Shown: piece by piece, positions 23,105 to 32,080 of the stretch
Numbering within the stretch: position 1 is the first letter of the stretch
Layout: each line of letters opens with the position of its first letter
Assembly (NCBI RefSeq): GCF_051020765.1
Contig: NW_027469236.1
Span: forward strand, 248,001 to 312,000
From: Lasioglossum baleicum
Taxonomy: Eukaryota; Arthropoda; Insecta; Hymenoptera; Halictidae
Direction of reading: 5' to 3'
DNA length: 64,000 nt
Program-made: the position numbers and the translations under genes
Notes under the pieces: model-generated
Databases searched by the model: none
What the model was told of the DNA's origin: nothing
Seen by the model: only the letters and a program-made list of their open reading frames with translations

Positions 23105-23662
23105 GGCTAGTCGAGCAAAAACACGTGCGAGAGGATGCATCCCGCATGTTAGTCGAGTAAAAACACATGCGAGAGGATGCATCCCGCAGGCTAGTCGAGT
23201 AAAAACACATGCGAGAGGATGCATCCCGCAGGCTAGTCGAGTAAAAACACGTGCGAGAGGATGCTTCCCGCAGGCTAGTCGAGCAAAAACACGTGCGAGA
23301 GGATGCATCCCACAGGCTAGTCGAGCAAAAACACGTGTGAGAGGATGCATCCCGCAGGCTAGTCGAGCAAAAACACGTGCGAGAGGATGCATCCCGCAGG
23401 CTAGTCGAGTAAAAACATATGCGAGAGGATGCATCCCGCAGGCTAGTCGAGTAAAAACACGTGCGAGAGGATGCTTCCCGCATGCTAGTCGAGTAAAAAC
23501 ACATGCGAGAGGATGCATCCCGCAGGCTAGTCGAGTAAAAACACGTGCGAGAGGATGCTTCCCGCAGGCTAGTCGAGTAAAAACACGTGCGGGAGGATGC
23601 ATCCCGCAAGCTAGTCGAGTAAAAACACGTGCGTGAGGATGCATCCCGCAGGCTAGTCGAGT

Positions 23663-23668
23663 AAAAAA
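23663..23668 (+). other. Six-A run (one extra A)
   Basis: A6 in place of A5, close to the left edge of duplicate A copy 2. Confidence 0.85.
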
Positions 23669-23846
23669 CACATGCGAGAGGATGCATCCCGCAGGCTAGT
23701 CGAGTAAAAACACGTGCGAGAGGATGCTTCCTGCAGGCTAGTCGAGTAAAAACACGTGCGAGAGGATGCATCCCGCAGGCTAGTCGAGTAAAAACACGTG
23801 CGAGAGGATGCATCCCGCAGGCTAGTCGAGTAAGAACACGTGCGAG

Positions 23847-23984
23847 GTTTTGTGGGATGCGCATGCGCAGGGTTTTTGGGATGCGCATGCGCAGGTTTTG
23901 TGGGATGCGCATGCGCAGGTTTTGTGGGATGCGAATGCGCAGGTTTTTTGGGATGCGCATGCGCAGGTTTTTTTGGATGCGCAT
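23847..23984 (+). repeat. 24-bp array L8 (T lineage)
   Basis: Long form with no short array before it. Exact positional counterpart of L1 at a shift of 23,733 bp. Confidence 0.95.
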
Positions 23985-25817
23985 GGCTAGTCGAGCAAAA
24001 ACACGTGCGAGAGGATGCATCCCGCATGTTAGTCGAGTAAAAACACATGCGAGAGGATGCATCCCGCAGGCTAGTCGAGTAAAAACACATGCGAGAGGAT
24101 GCATCCCGCAGGCTAGTCGAGTAAAAACACGTGCGAGAGGATGCTTCCCGCAGGCTAGTCGAGCAAAAACACGTGCGAGAGGATGCATCCCACAGGCTAG
24201 TCGAGCAAAAACACGTGTGAGAGGATGCATCACGCAGGCTAGTCGAGCAAAAACACGTGCGAGAGGATGCATCCCGCAGGCTAGTCGAGTAAAAACATAT
24301 GCGAGAGGATGCATCCCGCAGGCTAGTCGAGTAAAAACACGTGCGAGAGGATGCTTCCCGCATTTTAGTCGAGTAAAAACACATGCGAGAGGATGCATCC
24401 CGCAGGCTAGTCGAGTAAAAACACGTGCGAGAGGATGCTTCCCGCAGGCTAGTCGAGTAAAAACACGTGCGGGAGGATGCATCCCGCAAGCTAGTCGAGT
24501 AAAAACACGTGCGTGAGGATGCATCCCGCAGGCTAGTCGAGTAAAAACACATGCGAGAGGATGCATCCCGCAGGCTAGTCGAGTAAAAACACGTGCGAGA
24601 GTATGCTTCCCGCAGGCTAGTCGAGTAAAAACACGTGCGAGAGGATGCATCCCGCAGGCTAGTCGAGTAAAAACACGTGCGCGAGAATTCATCCCGCAGG
24701 CTAGTCGAGTAAAAACACATGCGAGAGGATGCATCCCGCAGGCTAGTCGAGTAAAAACACGTGCGAGAGGATGCTTCCCGCAGGTTAGTCGTGTAAAAAC
24801 ACGTGCGAGAGGATGCATCCCGCAGGCTAGTCGAGTAAAAACGCATGCGAGAGGATGCTTCTCGCAGGCTGGTCGAGCAAAAACACGTGCGAGAGGATGC
24901 ATCCCGCAGGCTAGTCGAGTAAAAACACATGCGAGAGGATGCATCCCGCAGGCTAGTCGAGTAAAAACACGTGCGAGAGGATGCTTCCCGCAGGCTAGTC
25001 GAGTAAAAACACGTGCGAGAGGATGCATCCCGCAGGCTAGTCGAGTAAAAACACATGCGAGAGAATGCATCCCGCAGGCTAGTCGAGTAAAAACGCATGC
25101 GAGAGGATGCTTCTCGCAGGCTGGTCGAGCAAAAACACGTGCGAGAGGATGCATCCCGCAGGCTAGTCGAGTAAAAACACATGCGAGAGGATGCATCCCG
25201 CAGGCTAGTCGAGTAAAAACACGTGCGAGAGGATGCTTCCCGCAGGCTAGTCGAGTACAAACACGTGCGAGAGGATGCATCCCGCAGGCTAGTCGAGTAA
25301 AAACACGTGCGAGAGAATGCATCCCGCAGGCTAGTCGAGTAAAAACACATGCGAGAGGATGCATCCCGCAGGCTAATCAAGTAAAAACGCATGCGAGAGG
25401 ATGCTTCTCGCAGGCTGGTCGAGCAAAAACACGTGCGAGAGGATGCATCCCGCAGGCTAGTCGAGTAAAAACACATGCGAGAGGATGCATCCCGCAGGCT
25501 AATCGAGTAAAAACACATGCGAGAGGATGCATCCCGCAGGCTAGTCGAGTAAAAACACGTGCGAGAGGATGCTTCCCGCAGGCTAGTCGAGTAAAAACAC
25601 GTGCGAGAGGATGCATCCCGCAGGCTAGTCGAGTAAAAACGCATGCGAGAGGATGCTTCTCGCAGGCTGGTCGAGCAAAAACACGTGCGAGAGGATGCAT
25701 CCCGCAGGCTAGTCGAGTAAAAACACATGCGAGAGGATGCATCCCGCAGGCTAGTCGAGTAAAAACACGTGCGAGAGGATGCTTCCCGCAGGCTAGTCGA
25801 GTAAAAACACGTGCGAG

Positions 25818-25828
25818 AGGATTCCTTC
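25818..25828 (+). other. One-base insertion, copy of the one near 2,089
   Basis: Same GATTCCTTCCC as at 2,089, at the expected shift of 23,733. Confidence 0.85.
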
Positions 25829-25998
25829 CCGCAGGCTAGTCGAGTAAAAACACATGCGAGAGAATGCATCCCGCAGGCTAGTCGAGTAAAAACGCATGCG
25901 AGAGGATGCTTCTCGCAGGCTGGTCGAGCAAAAACACGTGCGAGAGGATGCATCCCGCAGGCTAGTCGAGTAAAAACACATGCGAGAGGATGCATCCC

Positions 25999-26496
25999 GC
26001 ATGTTAGTCGAGTAAAAACACATGCGAGAGGATGCATCCCGCAGGCTAGTCGAGTAAAAACACATGCGAGAGGATGCATCCCGCAGGCTAGTCGAGTAAA
26101 AACACGTGCGAGAGGATGCTTCCCGCAGGCTAGTCGAGCAAAAACACGTGCGAGAGGATGCATTCCACAGGCTAGTCGAGCAAAAACACGTGTGAGAGGA
26201 TGCATCCCGCAGGCTAGTCGAGCAAAAACACGTGCGAGAGGATGCATCCCGCAGGCTAGTCGAGTAAAAACATATGCGAGAGGATGCATCCCGCAGGCTA
26301 GTCGAGTAAAAACACGTGCGAGAGGATGCTTCCCGCATGCTAGTCGAGTAAAAACACATGCGAGAGGATGCATCCCGCAGGCTAGTCGAGTAAAAACACG
26401 TGCGAGAGGATGCTTCCCGCAGGCTAGTCGAGTAAAAACACGTGCGGGAGGATGCATCCCGCAAGCTAGTCGAGTAAAAACAGGTGCGTGAGGATG
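25999..26496 (+). repeat. Foreign patch inside the 23.7-kb duplicate
   Basis: About 498 bp that does not match the equivalent 2,266-2,754 but matches 19,556-20,054 (shift 6,443), including GCATGTTAG and the private ACAGGTGCGTG at 26,481. Confidence 0.75.
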
Positions 26497-26700
26497 CATC
26501 CCGCAGGCTAGTCGAGTAAAAACACATGCGAGAGGATGCATCCTGCAGGCTAGTCGAGTAAAAACACGTGCGAGAGGATGCTTCCTGCAGGCTAGTCGAG
26601 TAAAAACACGTGCGAGAGGATGCATCCCGCAGGCTAGTCGAGTAAAAACACGTGCGAGAGGATGCATCCCGCAGGCTAGTCGAGTAAGAACACGTGCGAG

Positions 26701-26838
26701 GTTTTGTGGGATGCGCATGCGCAGGGTTTTTGGGATGCGCATGCGCAGGTTTTGTGGGATGCGCATGCGCAGGTTTTGTGGGATGCGAATGCGCAGGTTT
26801 TTTGGGATGCGCATGCGCAGGTTTTTTTGGATGCGCAT
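26701..26838 (+). repeat. 24-bp array L9 (T lineage)
   Basis: Long form at the position equivalent to L2 (shift 23,742 bp), but T lineage where L2 is G lineage, and without the short array that precedes L2. The next monomers include a private AAACCCATG. Confidence 0.95.
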
Positions 26839-29160
26839 GGCTAGTCGAGCAAAAACACGTGCGAGAGGATGCATCCCGCATGTTAGTCGAGTAAAAACCC
26901 ATGCGAGAGGATGCATCCCGCAGGCTAGTCGAGTAAAAACACATGCGAGAGGATGCATCCCGCAGGCTAGTCGAGTAAAAACACGTGCGAGAGGATGCTT
27001 CCCGCAGGCTAGTCGAGCAAAAATACGTGCGAGAGGATGCATCCCACAGGCTAGTCGAGCAAAAACACGTGTGAGAGGATGCATCCCGCAGGCTAGTCGA
27101 GCAAAAACACGTGCGAGAGGATGCATCCCGCAGGCTAGTCGAGTAAAAACATATGCGAGAGGATGCATCCCGCAGGCTAGTCGAGTAAAAACACGTGCGA
27201 GAGGATGCTTCCCGCATGCTAGTCGAGTAAAAACACATGCGAGAGGATGCATCCCGCAGGCTAGTCGAGTAAAAACACGTGCGAGAGGATGCTTCCCGCA
27301 GGCTAGTCGAGTAAAAACACGTGCGGGAGGATGCATCCCGCAAGCTAGTCGAGTAAAAACACGTGCGTGAGGATGCATCCCGCAGGCTAGTCGAGTAAAA
27401 ACACATGCGAGAGGATGCATCCCGCAGGCTAGTCGAGTAAAAACACGTGCGAGAGTATGCTTCCCGCAGGCTAGTCGAGTAAAAACACGTGCGAGAGGTT
27501 GCATCCCGCAGGCTAGTCGAGTAAAAACATATGCGAGAGGATGCATCCCGCAGGCTAGTCGAGTAAAAACACGTGCGAGAGGATGCTTCCCGCATTTTAG
27601 TCGAGTAAAAACACATGCGAGAGGATGCATCCCGCAGGCTAGTCGAGTAAAAACACGTGCGAGAGGATGCTTCCCGCAGGCTAGTCGAGTAAAAACACGT
27701 GCGGGAGGATGCATCCCGCAAGCTAGTCGAGTAAAAACACGTGCGTGAGGATGCATCCCGCAGGCTAGTCGAGTAAAAACACATGCGAGAGGATGCATCC
27801 CGCAGGCTAGTCGAGTAAAAACACGTGCGAGAGTATGCTTCCCGCAGGCTAGTCGAGTAAAAACACGTGCGAGAGGATGCATCCCGCAGGCTAGTCGAGT
27901 AAAAACACGTGCGCGAGAATGCATCCCGCAGGCTAGTCGAGTAAAAACACATGCGAGAGGATGCATCCCGCAGGCTAGTCGAGTAAAAACACGTGCGAGA
28001 GGATGCTTCCCGCAGGCTAGTCGAGTAAAAACACGTGCGAGAGGATGCATCCCGCAGGCTAGTCGAGTAAAAACGCATGCGAGAGGATGCTTCTCGCAGG
28101 CTGGTCGAGCAAAAACACGTGCGAGAGGATGCATCCCGCAGGCTAGTCGAGTAAAAACACATGCGAGAGGATGCATCCCGCAGGCTAGTCGAGTAAAAAC
28201 ACGTGCGAGAGGATGCTTCCCGCAGGCTAGTCGAGTAAAAACACGTGCGAGAGGATGCATCCCGCAGGCTAGTCGAGTAAAAACACATGCGAGAGAATGC
28301 ATCCCGCAGGCTAGTCGAGTAAAAACGCATGCGAGAGGATGCTTCTCGCAGGCTGGTCGAGCAAAAACACGTGCGAGAGGATGCATCCCGCAGGCTAGTC
28401 GAGTAAAAACACATGCGAGAGGATGCATCCCGCAGGCTAGTCGAGTAAAAACACGTGCGAGAGGATGCTTCCCGCAGGCTAGTCGAGTACAAACACGTGC
28501 GAGAGGATGCATCCCGCAGGCTAGTCGAGTAAAAACACGTGCGAGAGAATGCATCCCGCAGGCTAGTCGAGTAAAAACACATGCGAGAGGATGCATCCCG
28601 CAGGCTAATCGAGTAAAAACGCATGCGAGAGGATGCTTCTCGCAGGCTGGTCGAGCAAAAACACGTGCGAGAGGATGCATCCCGCAGGCTAGTCGAGTAA
28701 AAACACATGCGAGAGGATGCATCCCGCAGGCTAATCGAGTAAAAACACATGCGAGAGGATGCATCCCGCAGGCTAGTCGAGTAAAAACACGTGCGAGAGG
28801 ATGCTTCCCGCAGGCTAGTCGAGTAAAAACACGTGCGAGAGGATGCATCCCGCAGGCTAGTCGAGTAAAAACGCATGCGAGAGGATGCTTCTCGCAGGCT
28901 GGTCGAGCAAAAACACGTGCGAGAGGATGCATCCCGCAGGCTAGTCGAGTAAAAACACATGCCAGAGGATGCATCCCGCAGGCTAGTCGAGTAAAAACAC
29001 GTGCGAGAGGATGCTTCCCGCAGGCTAGTCGAGTAAAAACACGTGCGAGAGGATGCATCCCGCAGGCTAGTCGAGTAAAAACACATGCGAGAGAATGCAT
29101 CCCGCAGGCTAGTCGAGTAAAAACGCATGCGAGAGGATGCTTCTCGCAGGCTGGTCGGGC

Positions 29161-29166
29161 AAAAAA
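29161..29166 (+). other. Six-A run (one extra A)
   Basis: A6 after GGTCGGGC; the equivalent monomers near 5,419, 7,561, 11,164 and 17,062 have A5. Confidence 0.85.
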
Positions 29167-29596
29167 CACGTGCGAGAGGATGCATCCCGCAGGCTAGTCG
29201 AGTAAAAACACATGCGAGAGGATGCATCCCGCAGGCTAGTCGAGTAAAAACACGTGCGAGAGGATGCTTCCCGCAGGCTAGTCGAGTACACACACGTGCG
29301 AGAGGATGCATCCCGCAGGCTAGTCGAGTAAAAACACGTGCGAGAGAATGCATCCCGCAGGCTAGTCGAGTAAAAACACATGCGAGAGGATGCATCCCGC
29401 AGGCTAATCGAGTAAAAACGCATGCGAGAGGATGCTTCTCGCAGGCTGGTCGAGCAAAAACACGTGCGAGAGGATGCATCCCGCAGGCTAGTCGAGTAAA
29501 AACACATGCGAGAGGATGCATCCCGCAGGCTAGTCGAGTAAAAACACATGCGAGAGGATGCATCCCGCAGGCTAGTCGAGTAAAAATACGTGCGAG

Positions 29597-29685
29597 GTTT
29601 TGTGGGATGCGCATGAGCAGGTTTTGTGGGATGCGCATGCGCAGGATTTGTGGGATGCGAATGCGCAGGTTTTTTGGATGCGCAT
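29597..29685 (+). repeat. 24-bp array S8, one base short
   Basis: Short form of 89 bp: one base is missing in the T/G run near 29,675, and unit 1 has GCATGAGCAG, which destroys its palindrome. The loss is offset by an extra base near 29,918, so the start-to-start spacing to L10 is still 327. Confidence 0.95.
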
Positions 29686-29923
29686 GGCTAGTCGAGCAAA
29701 AACACGTGCGAGAGGATGCATCCCGCAGACTAGTCGAGTAAAAACACATGCGAGAGGATGCATCCCGCAGGCTAGTCGAGTAAAAACACGTGCGAGAGGA
29801 AGCTTCCTGCAGGCTAGTCGAGTAAAAACACGTGCGAGAGGATGCATCCCGCAGGCTAGTCGAGTAAAAACACGTGCGAGAGGATGCATCCCGCAGGCTA
29901 GTCGAGTAAGAACACGTTGCGAG

Positions 29924-30061
29924 GTTTTGTGGGATGCGCATGCGCAGGGTTTTTGGGATGCGCATGCGCAGGTTTTGTGGGATGCGCATGCGCAGGTTTT
30001 GTGGGATGCGAATGCGCAGGTTGTTTGGGATGCGCATGCGCAGGTTTTTTTGGATGCGCAT
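29924..30061 (+). repeat. 24-bp array L10 (G lineage)
   Basis: Long form entered through ACACGTTGCGAG, which has one extra T relative to every other copy. Confidence 0.95.
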
Positions 30062-30802
30062 GGCTAGTCGAGCAAAAACACGTGCGAGAGGATGCATCCC
30101 GCATGTTAGTCGAGTAAAAACACATGCGAGAGGATGCATCCCGCAGGCTAGTCGAGTAAAAACACATGCGAGAGGATGCATCCCGCAGGCTAGTCGAGTA
30201 AAAACACGTGCGAGAGGATGCTTCCCGCAGGCTAGTCGAGCAAAAACACGTGCGAGAGGATGCATCCCACAGGCTAGTCGAGCAAAAACACGTGTGAGAG
30301 GATGCATCCCGCAGGCTAGTCGAGCAAAAACACGTGCGAGAGGATGCATCCCGCAGGCTAGTCGAGTAAAAACATATGCGAGAGGATGCATCCCGCAGGC
30401 TAGTCGAGTAAAAACACGTGCGGGAGGATGCTTCCCGCATGCTAGTCGAGTAAAAACACATGCGAGAGGATGCATCCCGCAGGCTAGTCGAGTAAAAACA
30501 CGTGCGAGAGGATGCTTCCCGCAGGCTAGTCGAGTAAAAACACGTGCGGGAGGATGCATCCCGCAAGCTAGTCGAGTAAAAACACGTGCGTGAGGATGCA
30601 TCCCGCAGGCTAGTCGAGTAAAAACACATGCGAGAGGATGCATCCCGCAGGCTAGTCGAGTAAAAACACGTGCGAGAGGATGCTTCCTGCAGGCTAGTCG
30701 AGTAAAAACACGTGCGAGAGGATGCATCCCGCAGGCTAGTCGAGTAAAAACACGTGCGAGAGGATGCATCCCGCAGGCTAGTCGAGTAAGAACACGTGCG
30801 AG

Positions 30803-30892
30803 GTTTTGTGGGATGCGCATGCGCAGGTTTTGTGGGATGCGAATGCGCAGGTTTTTTGGGATGCGCATGCGCAGGTTTTTTTGGATGCGCAT
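30803..30892 (+). repeat. 24-bp array, contracted long form (T lineage)
   Basis: Has the GTAAGAAC entry and the seven-T last unit of a long array but only three full units and the partial (90 bp): units 2 and 3 of the long form are missing, an exact 48-bp loss. Two intact palindromes remain. Confidence 0.93.
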
Positions 30893-31099
30893 GGCTAGTC
30901 GAGCAAAAACACGTGCGAGAGGATGCATCCCGCATGTTAGTCGAGTAAAAACACATGCGAGAGGATGCATCCCGCAGGCTAGTCGAGTAAAAACACATGC
31001 GAGAGGATGCATCCCGCAGGCTAGTCGAGTAAAAACACGTGCGAGAGGATGCATCCCGCAGGCTAGTCGAGTAAAAACACATGCGAGAGGATGCATCCC

Positions 31100-32080
31100 G
31101 CAGGCTAGTCGAGTAAAAACACATGCGAGAGGATGCATCCCGCAGGCTAATCGAGTAAAAACGCATGCGAGAGGATGCTTCTCGCAGGCTGGTCGAGCAA
31201 AAACACGTGCGAGAGGATGCATCCCGCAGGCTAGTCGAGTAAAAACACATGCGAGAGGATGCATCCCGCAGGCTAGTCGAGTAAAAACACGTGCGAGAGG
31301 ATGCTTCCCGCAGGCTAGTCGAGTACAAACACGTGCGAGAGGATGCATCCCGCAGGCTAGTCGAGTAAAAACACGTGCGAGAGAATGCATCCCGCAGGCT
31401 AGTCGAGTAAAAACACATGCGAGAGGATGCATCCCGCAGGCTAATCGAGTAAAAACGCATGCGAGAGGATGCTTCTCGCAGGCTGGTCGAGCAAAAACAC
31501 GTGCGAGAGGATGCATCCCGCAGGCTAGTCGAGTAAAAACACATGCGAGAGGATGCATCCCGCAGGCTAGTCGAGTAAAAACACGTGCGAGAGGATGCTT
31601 CCCGCAGGCTAGTCGAGTACAAACACGTGCGAGAGGATGCTTCCCGCAGGCTAGTCGAGTACAAACACGTGCGAGAGGATGCATCCCGCAGGCTAGTCGA
31701 GTAAAAACACGTGCGAGAGAATGCATCCCGCAGGCTAGTCGAGTAAAAACACATGCGAGAGGATGCATCCCGCAGGCTAATCGAGTAAAAACGCATGCGA
31801 GAGGATGCTTCTCGCAGGCTGGTCGAGCAAAAACACGTGCGAGAGGATGCATCCCGCAGGCTAGTCGAGTAAAAACACATGCGAGAGGATGCATCCCGCA
31901 GGCTAGTCGAGTAAAAACACGTGCGAGAGGATGCTTCCCGCAGGCTAGTCGAGTACAAACACGTGCGAGAGGATGCATCCCGCAGGCTAGTCGAGTAAAA
32001 ACACGTGCGAGAGAATGCATCCCGCAGGCTAGTCGAGTAAAAACACATGCGAGAGGATGCATCCCGCAGGCTAATCGAGT
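31100..32080 (+). repeat. Seven-monomer (294-bp) sub-HOR
   Basis: CGCATG/TTCTCGC monomers at 31,162, 31,456 and 31,792. The 7-type block (with GTACAAAC and GCTAATC) repeats without the 6-type blocks. The second interval is 336 bp because one GTACAAAC plus GCTTCC monomer near 31,620-31,660 is extra. Confidence 0.8.

Larger units (their letters stand above)
18720..23640 (+). repeat. Three tandem S-L cassettes
   Basis: Cassettes start near 18,720, 20,598 and about 22,575. Shifts are 1,878 (S5 to S6, L5 to L6, the private ACAGGTGCGTG at 20,038/21,916) and 1,710 (S6 to S7, L6 to L7). The third has ACACGTGCGTG where the first two share ACAGGTGCGTG. Between cassettes are short runs of 798-bp-HOR monomers. 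Confidence 0.83.
23734..25998 (+). repeat. Segmental duplicate A, copy 2
   Basis: Counterpart of 1-2,265. Identity ends where this copy reads GCATGTTAG and the other GCAGGCTAG. Confidence 0.85.
26497..29413 (+). repeat. Segmental duplicate B, partial copy 3
   Basis: Matches 2,755-5,670 at a shift of 23,742 (23,743 after an extra A at 29,161-29,166). It has ACGCATG at 28,073 where the other copies have ACTCATG, so it keeps the form seen in ordinary HOR monomers. Confidence 0.82.
29414..31100 (+). repeat. S8-L10 cassette and contracted long array
   Basis: 42-mers with arrays S8, L10 and the contracted array at 30,803. After L10 the usual marker series runs to GCGTGAGG near 30,590, then the three monomers that announce a long array, then the contracted array. 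Nothing else is visible. Confidence 0.8.

Noticed and set aside
2060..23671. Giant minus-strand protein of about 7,200 residues and other open frames of 900 to 4,200 residues
   Set aside because: Open only because the repeat units are multiples of 3; register changes midway; variant changes are replacing in every open frame; no splice, start or promoter context distinguishes them. Not annotated as CDS.
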